Shown: positions 20,990 through 32,590, counted from the first letter of the stretch. The stretch is 64,000 nucleotides of DNA from Certhia americana (GCA_018697195.1 JAGMWU010000112.1:43421-107420); one strand, 5' to 3'. Notes: a model not told the origin generated them from the letters alone. A program made the numbers and translations.

Positions 20990-22057
20990 CCAAAAGCAGC
21001 CGTGCTGTGCCATGGGAGGCTCCCAGATGATCCAGTTCTGCTTGATACTATCAGAAGAAATGACTGGACAAAGCAGGTGAGACTGAAGTCAACAAATCTC
21101 CTCTTCCCAATGAATTCCTCATGGTAGTCTTTGTCCTGATGGATGTTCCTGCCTCTGCGTTCATCCAGGTGCCCATGAGGAACCAGGAGGACATGGAGAG
21201 CACGAGCCAGGTGTCGTCCCAACATGGATCACCAGGAATGTGGGACACCAGGGGTCTGCCCAATGGGAGTCCTCTGATGGGGGACGGAGCTCAAGCAGTG
21301 CACAAAGCTCTTCCTGCAATTGGGGGCCTCACAGGGCTTCCCTTACCGGTGGCTCCATTGATGTCTGGTCAAGGTAGAGCTCCTGGAGAAGCTCTTCCCA
21401 CACTGGGGACACCCAGAGTGGATCTTCTGGTGGGAGGTCAGACTGGGCCGAACGCTGAAGCCCTTCCCATGTTCCAAGCACATGTAGGGCCATTCCCCAG
21501 TGTGCACACCCTGGTGGGTGAGGAGGACAGAGCTGTCTCTGAAGCTCTTGCCACATTCCCCACACTAGTAGGGCTGTTCCCCTGTATGGATCTTCTGGTG
21601 CCAGAGTAGGTGGGAATTGTCACTGAAGCTCTTCACACATCCCAAGCATTTGGAGGGCCATTCCCCCATGTGCACCCACTGGTGGCAGAGGTGGGAGACG
21701 TGCCTGTATCTCTTCCCACATTTCCCACACTTGCAGGGCCATTCCGCTGTGTGCACCTGAAGATGTGAGGAAGTTGAAGCTCAGGCTGAAGCTCTTCCCA
21801 CATTCTGAGCACTTCTGGGGCTTCTCCCTATCCTGAAGCTGCTCATGGACCCCCAGCTCCCTCCCAGCCACCTCCCCAGCCCAGGGTGAATCTTTCCTCC
21901 TCAGAGCACCCTGCAGCTGGGGACATGCTGGGCTGGGAGATGGAGCAGGAGAGAGGGGGGAAGGGGCAGTGATTTCCTCCTCACCTGCCTGGGTGTCCTG
22001 GTGCATCTTCCTCACAGCCTCCTTCTCCATCTGGCCAAGGTTTGAGAATGGGAAATC
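20990..22057 (-). pseudogene. Decayed C2H2 zinc-finger gene
   Basis: Minus-strand relative of the intact gene at 8949-10265. The exon start is preserved: an acceptor CCCCCCAAACCAG then GATTTCCCATTC near 22057, and an ATG at ~22032 opening MEKEAVRKMHQDTQAGEE. The linker (HEQLQDREKP) and first finger (CSECGKSFS) follow. The frame then breaks several times: finger fragments appear in different frames at 21756-21565, 21623-21438 and 21565-21329 (HTGEWP/HMGEWP linkers, partial Cys/His sets). The intron between the two coding exons is not spliced out by a clear donor. 3'-UTR blocks shared with the intact gene run down to ~20990. It is non-functional as read. Confidence 0.8.
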
Positions 22058-23404
22058 CTGGTTTGGGGGGAAAACAAGGTTTGAGAGCATTGGTTGGGGA
22101 TTCCTCCTGCCAAGCCCACCTCTAGAAGTCACCAGACATTCTGTGTCCTTAAAAACCTCCATACCAAGAGATTCAGCCCAAAACAACTCCTGACCACAAA
22201 GATTTAGCTGAAAAAGCTCTCAGAAATACCAAGACTGAGCCCCCCAAGACTTGAATGGATCATGATCATTCCAGAAAAAGACCCCACGGGAGTTCCCCCT
22301 GTCTGGTAGCTCCACTTTGGACTTCTGGGGGTCCTGCATGTATTGAGGGTTCTCCTCTCCAGGGTCCCCACTCTCTCCAGGCTGTCAGGGGTCCCAGGAA
22401 TTTCTAGGGTCCCCCCCTCCCTGCCCCCCCCCCACCTTGGGCTTCTGGGGCTCCCCCTTCTCTGTGCTGCTAGGGGTTCCCTGTAGCCCCTGGGAGTTCC
22501 CTGGCTCCCCCTCTCTGTGCTCCCACATAGCGATGCAGGGCTCTTGGGGTCCCAGTACTTCCAGTTCCCCTGATGCTGCTCCAGGCTGCTGGCAGCTCCA
22601 AGGGTTGCCCCTTACCAGGGTGTTCCCATCTCCAGGCTGAATCCTGGGGTTCTCTCTCTGGGCTGCACACTTTGGTGTCTAAGTGTCCTCCCCTTTCCTG
22701 CCCCACCCCCAAAAAAATAACCTCCCAGGACACCACTAAAATCTCCCCAAAGGGCATTTGCAGCTTAGCTTTGTAGTCCTTCAAGCTCCAAATATCCTCC
22801 CCCCTGTTATAAATTACAGACATCAGGATGGCATTTGCTGAGTGATCTGTCCCAGTCCTTATGTCAACCCATAAGCCTTCATTCTATTTCCTCTCTTATG
22901 TCCATCTCTGGAGGGGAGTGCAAGAGCAGCTTTGGTGGGTGCCTTGTATCCAGCCAGGGTCAATTGACAACACTTCCTTTCTTTCATTCTTTCCTTCCAG
23001 AGGTCACTGTGAAAAGGTTGACTGGGGCTTTGCTGAGGGAGTGAAGGTGGTGGGGAGTAGCTGGGACAGGAGCCACAGGGACGTGGGCTAGGTGTCAAAG
23101 GAGCCCAGGCAGCTGGCAGGGGGCAAGGCTTGCCCCCCTGGTCTGGCAGCAGCCCTGTGCCCTGCCCAAGGTGCTCCCACCAGGGGCTGCGCTCCAGAAG
23201 TATGGGGAGACCCCAGTCCTGGGGGCGGTGTTTCTGCTCTGACCCTTGTCCAGCCCAGCCTGCCCCGTGTGTGCAGTGACTGCTGGCACAAGCTGCACTG
23301 GGACAGCGTGACCTGCTGGGGATACTGACAGCTGCCCCCACTGTAACACTGCCCTTGTGATGTCACAGACACCAGAGCACATCACAGCCCCACTCCTTGA
23401 TTTG
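22058..23404. other. No gene; former intron/flank of the zinc-finger pseudogene
   Basis: C-rich repeats of a GGGGTTCTCTCTCTGGGCTGC-like kind between 22.3 and 22.7 kb, otherwise unique-looking. A CRE-like TGATGTCA with the TGTGATGTCACAG palindrome occurs at ~23356. No exon supported. Confidence 0.35.
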
Positions 23405-24110
23405 TCACAGGTCCTATGAGTGTCCCAAATGTGGAAAGAGCTTCTCACAGAGTTCTAACTTGACCCAACACCAACAGAGGCACCATTAAGGGAAGCCCTG
23501 CGAGTGCCCCGAGTGTGGGAAGAGCTCCTTGCAGTGCTCCAGCTCCATCCCCCGTGGGAGGATCTGCATTGGATGATCCCCAGTGACTCCCAGTGGGCAG
23601 AGCCTCAGTATTGGTGGTATTGGTGATCCATTGTTGCTGTGCATTCTCACAGAATGACACAGACTCTGGTTCAGAAGGTGATGGCAAAAAAGCAACTTTA
23701 TTAAAAATGGCACACACTCTTTCTGGAGTGCTCCGTGGGTTAAACACGGATTAGTTAACCTGAGAAAACAATAGTCTTATTGGAGAAGAAGGGACCAACA
23801 CCCCTTGAAAAACAGTCCTGCAGAAGAACACTTGTTTTTCCTGTGTGGCGTTTGCCAGAACACCAAGTGTTGAGCTTTACTTACAGTCTTTCTTCAGCTT
23901 TTTCCAGGCCAGTCCTGAGAAAAGCTGAGAACTGCTTATCCCTGTTCACAGCAAGTGACTACAATCCGTGGTGGGAAGACATCCGGCTGGAGGCTACACA
24001 TCCTCCTGACTCCCCATGACCTGGATTTTCTTTTCATTTCTCTTTCTCCTTTCAAAATCCCCCCAACTGGGATAAAAATAGCAACGTTGAAGTGAAATGT
24101 GGATGGGAAC
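23405..24110 (+). pseudogene. Second 3' remnant of a zinc-finger gene, split by an LTR
   Basis: Begins with a last-finger segment ([23 protein letters not shown], stop at ~23488). 3'-UTR blocks matching 10266-10840 and 6775-7036 follow. The UTR is interrupted at 23632-23963 by a solo LTR and resumes with ATCCGTGGTGGGAAGACATC and a GGATAAAAATAG poly(A) region in which the AATAAA has mutated. No upstream fingers remain. Confidence 0.75.
23632..23963 (-). mobile_element. Solo LTR inside a zinc-finger 3' UTR
   Basis: 332 bp starting TGTTGCTGTG and ending GTGACTACA, flanked by ATCCAT (23626-23631) and ATCCGT (23964-23969), a probable 6-bp target duplication with one mutation. The minus strand has AATAAAGTTGC near 23702 followed by a short U5 ending GCAACA, giving the orientation. 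The interrupted paralogous UTR elsewhere in the window confirms the borders. Confidence 0.8.
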
Positions 24111-24289
24111 ACAGGGGGATCTTCCAGGGCATGTAGGGGATGCTGAGGTCAAGGGAGCTGAGGGTTCCTAGGGGGGCCTTGAGGGTTGCTCAGGGCTTGG
24201 AACACCCCAGAACAAGCAGCTCTAGCTGCACTGGGAGACCCTGGCAGAGGTTCTGGGGCAGCTGATCAAGGCTGCTCTGTCCTGGAACT
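24111..24289 (+). other. Duplicated intergenic DNA of the zinc-finger unit
   Basis: Parallels 7037-7269 block by block. No gene. Confidence 0.5.
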
Positions 24290-25840
24290 GTCCCCATGTC
24301 CCAGTTCCCAGTGTCCCCAGTCCAGGATTCCCCTCTCCCCGCTGTCACCCCCTTTTTCTCCCACCCATTCCCATGTCACCCCTCTCAGTCCCAGTCAGCT
24401 CTCATCCCAGTCTGGATCCCATTCCTGGTCTCATTCCCTGTCCCGGTCCCATGTTCTCTGTCTGGTTGCCATTTTCATATTCCCAGTCCCATACACCTGC
24501 TGTGTTCTTGTTCTCACATTCCTGTTCCCAGTCTCATTCCCATTCCCATATTTCCATTTCTCTATTCTCTATCCAGTTCCCATATTCCCATTCCCGATTC
24601 CCTTCCCAGTCTCATTCCCTGTCCTGGTCCCGTATTCTCTCTCTGGTTGCTGTTCCCATATTCTCAGTGCCTTATTCCCTGCCCTGTTCCAGTTCTGGTA
24701 TTCCCATTTCCATCTTTTCATTTCTATATTCCCTGTCCCATTCCCATATTCTTGGTTCAAATCCCCATCCCATCTTCTTAATCCCCATCCCATATTCTCA
24801 CTCTGGTTGTTGTTTCCTATTCCCTGTCCCATTCCCATATTCCCATTCTTGGTCCCCTTCCCACTCCCTGTCCCCATTCCCAGTCTCATTCCCAGTCCCT
24901 GTCACCATTCCAGGTTCTATTCCCTGTCCCAGTGCCCGTTTCCAATCCCAGTTGCCAGCCCCGGTCCCTGTCCCCTATTCCTGGTTCTTGTCCCCCTTCT
25001 CAGTCATGTCGTGTATTCCCGCTCTCATTCACAGTCCTGCCCCATACTACTGTCCTGTATTCCCGGTCCCATTCCAAGGGCCGCCTCGCCCGTGGGGCCC
25101 TGAGGGCTCCACAGGTGGGGCTGGCTGTGCCACCCGCCCCATTCAGCCCTGCTGCTGCAGAGAGCACAAGGCTTTGGGCATTTCTCAGAGGCCCCCATGT
25201 GGCCAGAGCAGCCCCTCCTGCCAGCACCCCCTGTGGCTCAGAGCCTTCCCTCACTCTGGGGCCATGCAGGGGACATGGGCCTGGAGGAGTCTCCTGTTCC
25301 TGAGACAGGGGCAAGGCAGCAGCTCCAGGCTTTGGGCCCTGGGCCGCAGCAGCCCAGGGCAGGCCCAGCTGCAGAGCTCACAGCCCCTGAGGTATTTCAC
25401 AGGAGCACTGCTGAGCACTGATCCCCATCCCAGATTCTCTCTCTGGGTGCTATGTCCATGTGACCTGTCCCATTCCCATATTCCCATCCCCGGTCTCATT
25501 CCCTATTCCTGGTCCCTTTCTCAGAGCCTGTCCCATATTTCCAGTCCCATTCCAGGTCCTGGATTCCCAGTCCCTTTCCCAATTTTCTGTCCCCACTCCT
25601 GGTCCTTTCCCCATTCCTGCTCCCTGTCTCCATTTCTGGTCATAGTCCCATATTCCCGGTCCCTGTCTCTTATTTCCAGTCCCATTCCCGGTCACTGTCC
25701 CCATTGCTAGTCCCAGTGCCCATTTCCAGTCTCCAATCCCTGTCCCCATTCCTGGTTCCATTCCTGGGGTCCGTTCCCCATTCCTGCTCTCCAATGGGAT
25801 CCGTGCCCATTCCTGGTCTCCAGTGGGATCCATGCCTGCC
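24290..25840. repeat. CCCATTCCC(A/G)GTCCCTGTC-type tandem array
   Basis: Degenerate short tandem array (units mostly 6-24 bp: CCCATTCCC, AGTCCC, TGTCCC, ATATTCCC). It occupies the place where the paralogous unit at 7.3-7.96 kb has a CpG-rich promoter. About 25080-25430 is a non-repetitive, G/C-rich interruption. Open frames of 300-445 codons run through the array in all three plus frames, but their Ser/Pro/His/Phe composition reflects the repeat; they are not genes. Confidence 0.85.
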
Positions 25841-26589
25841 CCCAGGCTTCCCTCAAACCTTCAGGATTAGCCCAAATCCTCCATCCCCTCTGGATCATCC
25901 CAACTTTTCCATCCCTTCCATCTTTTCCCCTTTTCCATCCCCTTTTCCTGTTCTCCACCCTCTCTTCCAATTTTCCATCCATTTCCCCTCTTTTTCAAAC
26001 CTTTGTTTCCGCATTTTCCACCTCTTTCTCTTGGAAAAAGAGGTGGAAAAAAGTAGGAATTACAAAATTAATTAAAAACATAATAAAAAGCAAGGGAAAA
26101 CAGTCATCAAATCCCACCAGGAGAGTGCCCTGTCCCAGCCCTCAGCCAAGCATGAGCCTTTCCTTGGGTGTTCTCTGCCCTGCCTGGGGCAGGAGGGCAC
26201 TGCCAGAGTGGCTTTGGTGGCCCCAGGCACTTGGCCGGGCTCCAACTGCTCCAGGTGGCTCATTGGGAATGTCCAACAGCAAAGCTTAAAAAACCCAACA
26301 GTTTCTGGGAGCCCAAGGGCAACAGCATGGGCACAACAGCCCAAAGTGCTGGAGCTCAGTGTCCCTTGGCCAGGCCATGTTCCTTGTCTGTGCCCTGTCC
26401 CTCAGCTCTCCCCTGTCTCTCAGCTGTCCCGCATCCCTCAGCAGTCCCCTGTCCCTCAGCTCGGTGGAGCCAGAGGTGGCAGCAGGACCCGGGGCAGCTC
26501 AGGGGGAGAACAGCCCTTGAGCCCCTGCTGGGCCAGTTCCCCCAGTTCTCCCCAGTTACCCCCAGGTCACTCCCAGCATCGGCCCTGTG
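25841..26589. other. No gene seen
   Basis: A pyrimidine-rich start, then a short inverted repeat near 26020-26048 (CCACCTCTTTCT and the complementary AGAGGTGG), then unique-looking sequence. No exon recognised. Confidence 0.35.
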
Positions 26590-27340
26590 GCTTCCAGTCA
26601 CTCCCAGTATGATCCCACTATGATCCCAGCGTGGTCCAGGTGTTCCCATTCACCCCTAGTATGGTTCCAGCTGCTCCCAGTATGAATCCAGTCACCCCCA
26701 GTATGATCCCAGTCCGTCCACTATGGCTCCAGTGCTTCCCATTATGATTCCAGTATTAACCCAGTCACTATCAGCATGATGCTGTTTTCCCCCAGCATGG
26801 TCCCAGTTGCTCCCAGTCACCCAGTATGGTTCCAGGCACTTCCAGCATGATCCCACTAAGATCCAGTCACCCTCAGTGTGGTCCCAGTTGCTCCCAGTAT
26901 GATCCCAGTTGGCTCTAGCATAGAACCCAGTAAGATCCTCCTCTGATGTCATGAAGATCTCAATTGCTCCCAGCATGGTCCTAGTTGCCCCCAGTCTGAT
27001 CCCAGTTGCTCTCAGTTGCCCCGAGGTTAGACACAGCTGTTCCATGTGTGATCCCAGTATGACTCCAGTATGATCCCAGTCTCCCCCAGCACGGGGGATA
27101 TCACAGTTGATCCTAGTTTCTCCCAATGTAGACAGTCACTGTCCTGACTAGGAGTCACACTCTTAGTGTGTTCTCAGTCACTCCCAGAATGGTTACAGAC
27201 ACTCCCAGTATATCCCAGTTACCCTCAGCATAATCATAGTCATTCCCAGTCACACACAGCTGACCCAGTAAGGTTCCATTTTCCACCAGTATGATCTCAG
27301 TCATGCTCAGTACATCCTAGTTGGTCCCGCTATGATCCCT
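26590..27340. repeat. CCCAGTATGATCCCAGT-type tandem repeat
   Basis: About 750 bp of diverged short units (CCCAGTATGATCCCAGT, CACTCCCAGTATGG, TTGCTCCCAG). Frames through it are artefacts. Confidence 0.85.
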
Positions 27341-28607
27341 GTTGCCCCAGGTCTGTTCTTGCTGTGTCCCAGCGCACTGTGATCCCAGTGGGTCCCAGTC
27401 TTGGGCCTGTTGTATCCCGGTGTCCCAATCGGTCCCAGTCTGTCCCAATCCATCAATGTCCCTTCTCAGCAGCTGCTGCCATTTCCCAGATCCTGCCCCT
27501 CCCGCCCCCCAGAAGCTGCTGCAGGGGCTCGGGGGCTTTGTGTTAGGCTTCATTTGTCTGGGCTGGGGCTCAGCCTCCAACTGCGGTAGAAGGGGAGGGG
27601 GGGTCCCCAGGAGTCATATCCCCCCCTCAAAGCATGTATGACTCCCCCATGTCCCCCCCAGTGCCGGGGTCACCCCCTTTCCTCTCCTCAGAGCTCCTGA
27701 CCCAGCTCCTGCTCCTCCCTGGGAGGGTGAAATCTGCTGTTCCAGACAGCCAGGGCTACAGCCCAAAGCTTCGCACAGGGGGGTCCCAGGAACAGCTGCA
27801 AACCGGAGAGGGGGTTTTTGAAGCCACGGCATCAGAGGCACTGAAAATAGCCAGGGACTAGACTGCTCTCAGAAGCCCTGGCCTGGCCTGGAAATGCCCC
27901 TCAAGAGCCCCAGGGGAACCTCAGACAGATCCTCAGATGATTTCACATGTAGTCAGTGGCTGTCTTGGAGCAGCTCCCTGGAGATGGAGGAACCTCCTTG
28001 GTCTCCCGAGGTTCATCTCCACCACCAGGCACGGGCTGTCTCCACCATCTGGCACAGCCGGCACAGCGTCCCAGGAGCTGTGGGACAGAAACTGCTAGCT
28101 CCAGGACACTTGCTGCTCCACCACCTGCTCCTGAGATGGCTCCTCTGGATCGGGCTGGGCTCCCCCTTGGACTTGTGGACTTTCCCTGGCCACCTCAAGA
28201 ACCCATGTTGTTGAGGCCCATACCTCCAAGGGAGCCGGGAGACCTGTCCACAGACTCTGCACCTTCTACAGGCTGACTGGTTTGAGCCTCTGTGAGGGAT
28301 GGAAGCTGTCAGAGATAGCAGAGGCTCCTGGCAGGATGGATGTCCTCTGACACCCTGAGCTTGCATGGATGGGGGGTCTCTGCTGGTATGCGATCCTTAC
28401 AGGGCTTGAGGCTCTCCCAGAGATTGAGAATCTTGCTGGGAGCAGTCTCTTGAAGAGATGGAGGCTTCTGGGGGAGCTGATTGAGCCACAGCAGGGCAAA
28501 CGGCCTCGCTTCATGAGCTCCTCCAGTTCATTCCACAAGGCCTGCCACATCCCAGAGCAGAGCGACACAGATGTCGCATTGCGAGCCCAGAGCAAGACCA
28601 TCAGTTC
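27341..28607. other. No confident gene
   Basis: Moderately GC-rich, with several 60-110-codon frames on both strands. None shows a known domain. Part of it could be downstream exons or 3' UTR of the small minus-strand secreted-type frame at 28608-28892, but I see no supported splice chain. Confidence 0.3.
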
Positions 28608-28892
28608 CTACAGCTCTTGGGCCTCTGCCACGCAGGGGCTGTAGCTGTAGGAGCTGTCCAGGGGACTCATGGGAGCACCTGGATGCTTGAGAGGAATCAC
28701 CACAAGGCCCAGAGGCCCTGGGAGCCACAGGGGCTCCTTGGTTCCTCCATGAGTCTCTGGGCTGGACCCCGGGTCGCTTGTGCCTCTATGACGTCCATGT
28801 CTGTTGCCTCCATGGTTGCCAGTGGCCAGTGGCCCACCAGACAGCCACAGCAGCCAGCAGCAGGACAAGCACAGTAACTGGGAGGCCATCAT
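28608..28892 (-). CDS. Small putative secreted protein (unrecognised)
   Basis: Frame of 94 codons from the ATG at 28892 (a second in-frame ATG is at 28889); a GTG at 28895 is not preferred. The first ~25 residues have a hydrophobic core (SQLLCLSCCWLLWLSGG) ending in small residues, a typical cleavable signal peptide. The mature part is rich in Gly, Pro, His and Ser without a known domain. It ends in a normal stop at 28608. It lies 60 bp downstream of a TATA box with two CRE-like sites, a rare arrangement in this window. I do not recognise a family. A short out-of-frame upstream ATG (28899) could reduce translation. It may be the first exon of a larger gene, a lineage-specific gene or chance. 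Confidence 0.35.
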   Translation of the reverse strand: MMASQLLCLSCCWLLWLSGGPLATGNHGGNRHGRHRGTSDPGSSPETHGGTKEPLWLPGPLGLVVIPLKHPGAPMSPLDSSYSYSPCVAEAQEL

Positions 28893-28953
28893 CACACATG
28901 GCTACAACATGTCCCATTGCATCTGCACTGGCAGCTGTGGGGGCTGGACCAGC

Positions 28954-29008
28954 TTATATAGGCATGATGATGTCACAGTGCTGTGTCCAGGACAGCCCTG
29001 TGACATCA
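28954..29008 (-). promoter_or_regulatory. TATA box with two CRE-like palindromes
   Basis: Minus strand: TATATAA at 28960-28954, preceded by TGACATCA (28975-28968) and TGATGTCA (29008-29001), each within CTGTGA..TCACAG-type context. A start site ~30 bp after the TATA box would fall near 28928, about 35 bases before the ATG of the small frame. Motifs are seen directly; promoter activity is inference. Confidence 0.45.
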
Positions 29009-29349
29009 CAGCCCTACCTGGCACCAGCGCTCAGCACCACTGCCACAGAAGGCAGGAAGGGGCTCCCTGTGGGCATTTGAGGGCCCTCTGCAGCAGAGTG
29101 GCTGGAAGATTCTTGTCTAAGTAGGACACAGGGATGAGGAGGGGAATGGTGATGGTGTCACCTCCTTGATGACAGAGCGCGAGACATGGATTGTCCCACG
29201 GGGCACTGCAAAGGCCTTGAGGAGGACAAGCCCTGCTCAGCAACATCCAAACCATCTGTGTGCTATCCACTGCATTCCCATTCCCATATCCACTACATTC
29301 CCTAACCCATCTCTGTGCCACTTACTGGGAAGAAAATGGATCCTATCCC
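29009..29349. other. No gene seen
   Basis: Unique-looking sequence upstream of the TATA/CRE cluster on the minus strand. No repeats recognised. Confidence 0.3.
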
Positions 29350-29640
29350 ATTGAAAACCAGTATATCAGCCAGTTCTTCACCCAGTACACCCTATCCTTG
29401 CTCATCCCACACTTGGACTCCTGCTCCAGAAGGATTCTCTGAGGGACAGAATCAAAACTCCTCTTAAAATCCTGAAACAGAACCTGCATTGCCTTCCCAT
29501 CACCCATAAGCCAGGTGACCTTATGGCAGTGGGATAATCAATCAGCTAGACAGGAATTTCCCTCTATTATCTCATGCTGCCCATGGCTGTTGCTGGCATG
29601 TCCTTCCATCCCTTCCCAGTAGTGCCAAGTATGACCTTCT
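29350..29640 (-). mobile_element. CR1 LINE fragment (reverse-transcriptase segment)
   Basis: Minus-strand translation contains a KVTWLMGDGKA-type segment followed by DFKRSFDSVPQRILLEQ and VYWVKNWL, which parallels the FSKAFDTVSHSILLEKL..WVKNWL part of CR1 ORF2. It is short and has stops. Confidence 0.7.
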
Positions 29641-31639
29641 CTACCATTTTTCCTGTTATCAAGATTAGATTAAAGGGCTGGAATTTCCTGGAAAGTTTCA
29701 AGCCCTTCCTGTAAAGTCAGATACAGCTGGAGAACATTGAGCCAGCATGGACCTCCCTGGCCTTTCAGGGCCTTGGGCAAAAGATTTAGGGGTTTCCTGC
29801 TGGGACAGATTGGGATGAATCCCATTCAACACCACATCTCATGGATGTTGTTCTTGTCCAAGTTGTCCCCAGCAATCCCAAATGGAAGATCAATGTCCCT
29901 CGCACCACTGTGCCTCTGCCGTTGGACTCCCTTGGGCAGCCAGAGAAGCCAGTGGAACTTGGCAGAGCTGAGGTCTGTGGGAAAAGGACACTGGGAACAG
30001 ATAAAAGCAGAGAGGATGCCCAGAGCGCCAAATTCCATCTGAATTCTGACACCCTGAGTGGGTCGGACTGTCCTGAGAGGATGCTTGGCATGGCTTTGGG
30101 CACTGGGGTCCTGCTGGCCCTGGTGGGCTACACAGCCACGGAGGGCTGAGCTGAGTGTCAGACACCCACAGAGAGCTGGGAGAAGGACTGTGGATAGTGA
30201 CCTCCCGCCCTAAGTGCCAGCATGGTGCCCACACCTGTCCTTCTAGCAGCCCCACAACAACTGGTCTCCTCATTACTTCAGCACCTGGAGGGATCCCTCA
30301 ATCCCAAAATCCCAGCATCCGGGGTGGCCGTGAACCTGTCCAGAGGTTATGGCCACCGAGGGTCCATCCAGCATAAAGGGCTGCTGCTCCAGGGGGTCAA
30401 AGAGGAGGCAGTGAGGAGAGCCCAGCAAGGCAGGGAGGGGAGAAGATGAGGGGGCAGGAGAGGGAAGGGGAGGGAAGGCACTCAGTCCTGGAGGACCAGG
30501 CACTGCAGGCTCGGCACTGCTGGCTCTCAGGGTGCCCCAGGTGAGAAAAGTGGTGCCAGGTGCCAGCCCATCATGTGCTCTGACTGTCCTCATGTCTCCA
30601 CACCCATTACCTTGGGACAGATGGCTCTGAGATGCCTCTGCACATCCTTGCCTTCCTGTTCTGCCAACACAGTCCAGGGAAGATACTTGCACAACTCCAC
30701 CCTAATGAGGCTCCCAGGTGGTTCCACGTGGCTCTAGGTGCTGGAGTGGTGGCAGAGGAAAGTCCTGAAACCTTTAGATGAGAGCCAGAGGGGCTGTGGC
30801 AGTGGGATTTGGTATCCTGCCACCCAGCCCACAGCCCACTGCCTCTCCCCAGCAAGTTCTGGACATCCTGGGGCCCCATGGTTGTCTCCATGCTCGAGCT
30901 GGCTTCCAGCAAGGATGGCAGGACATACTGGCAGTGCTACAGTGCTGGGGACACCCTCAATGAAGGCAGGTGGCCCAGGCTGGCAGGGGGCACCTACAAA
31001 GCATCAGCTGGGAGCACACTTGGCCTCCTCTTCAGCTCCTACTGATGCCACTGAAGGATGCTGGGAGCCTCCACAGAGCAGGAAAGTGCCATTCCAGCAC
31101 ATCCCTGTGTATCTCTATGTGTCCCTGGCACTGGCTGACAGTGCCACAAAGTAGGAGGTCCCTTGTATCCCCAGCTTCCAGGTCAGGGAAGACAAGGAGC
31201 TATTGTTTCTATGGTTCTGCCCTTGGATAACTAGAGGGGGAACCCAGTACAAGACACCGAGAGCCCCAAAGACCCAGGTGACAGGGATACAGCGGATAAG
31301 CCTGCACCAGCTTGTCTCGTGGGGCCGGGCTGGAGGATTTGGGTTGTAAACCGCAGGGATCAAGGGCTTCTCTGGGACCCAGGGGATGGGGCTGGCAACA
31401 CAGAGCAGAGCTGACCCAAACTGCCATGAGGAAGGGATCTGTGCCATCCGCAGGGCAGAAGGACACTGGGAGCGGGAGTAAGCACAGAGCCACCGGTTGA
31501 TGGAAATGGATTGTTAGGGGTGTCAGGCTCCCATTGTACCAGGCACTCACCACACTGGAGCCCTTGCTAACAGGCAGGGTGAGTCCAGACAGAGAGGAAC
31601 TCTGGTCCCTGGGATGCACAAGGGCCTCTTGATCCTCTT
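29641..31639. other. No gene recognised
   Basis: Two kb of mixed-composition DNA with many 60-140-codon frames on both strands, none with a recognisable domain, signal or conserved splice chain. A G/A-rich tract lies at 30420-30480. Confidence 0.35.
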
Positions 31640-32590
31640 GGATCCTCCTAAGCGGGGAAAACTGTCAAGAAGTTCTTTGATTATTCAGAGCTTAAGTGGG
31701 ATAAAGAAGTGTGTCCATTTTATTCAGCCACTGTTGGTAAATGTGGGGGATTGGTTTGAAATTCATGAATTTCTGTTTGTTCCTCATTGTGATTGTTATC
31801 TGCTGGGAAGGGATTTGCCAGCTAAACTAGGAATCTAAATTAATGTTATGCAAGGGGATAAGGAATCTACCAGCATTGTAACTTTGTGTTAAGTGCCTGA
31901 GAAGGCCTATGCCGAAGTGTAGGCAGTCCCACAGGAAATGTGGAAAATGAGATATTCCAAATCACTTTGAAGCCACCGGGACAAGTGGTAAAAAGTGCTA
32001 AAAGCAATACCCTACTTCAGGGGAGGGAAGGAAAGGGGTTACACCCTGTTACTGAGTTGCTGTTAAAGGCAGGTCTTTTGCAGCCATGGATGTCTCCTAT
32101 GACGCTGCTATCCTGTGAGGTAAGAACCTGGCAGAATTGTAAAGTGTTAAAAGGCAGATGATCTGAGGCTCCTGCCCTAGCCCTTCCAGACAGGGAAAAA
32201 GAATTTGAATTTTATGTGGATATTGAGCAGGAGTATGCCAAAGGAGTGCAAGAACACCATGGGGTGGTACTTGAAGACCAATGGCCCATTTTTCTAAAAT
32301 GTTGGACCCATCAGCCAGAGGTGGCCCCATTGTTTGCAAAATTGTGCAGCCACGGCTTTAATGGTAACTAAGGACAGCATGAGGCTCTCTAATCCATAGA
32401 ACCTCACATCAGGTTAAGGCTTTGTCCCTTAAAAGAGCCTCTCATGGAACGGGAGGATGTAGAATTAAGTGGGGAAGGGTTTAACCCCACTACATTTTTA
32501 AGTGGTCCTGAGGGAGGAGATCTGAAGGAAACTCATGACTGCATTTAGGTAATAGATCTGCAGATGCTTAGGAGATATTCAGTGATGTCC
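31640..32590 (+). pseudogene. pol: Deleted ERV pol (protease/RT/RNase H pieces)
   Basis: Three pol pieces in order. At 31640-31838 there is the C-terminal part of a retroviral protease (FVPHCDCYLLGRDL, the usual LLGRDLL element). At 31975-32160 there is a segment like the N-terminal RT entry region (a GLLQPWMSP element). At 32400-32560 there is a segment like the RT-connection/RNase H start (FNPTTFLSGPEG and ETHDC). Catalytic RT motifs are absent, so the centre was deleted; stops and frameshifts separate the pieces. The protease and RT signatures fit gammaretrovirus-like class I elements. No LTR is adjacent. Confidence 0.7.

Noticed and set aside
24186..25710. Frames of 305 and 445 codons rich in Ser, Pro, Phe, His
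   Set aside because: They run through the CCCATTCCC tandem array in several frames at once; an effect of repeat units lacking stops.
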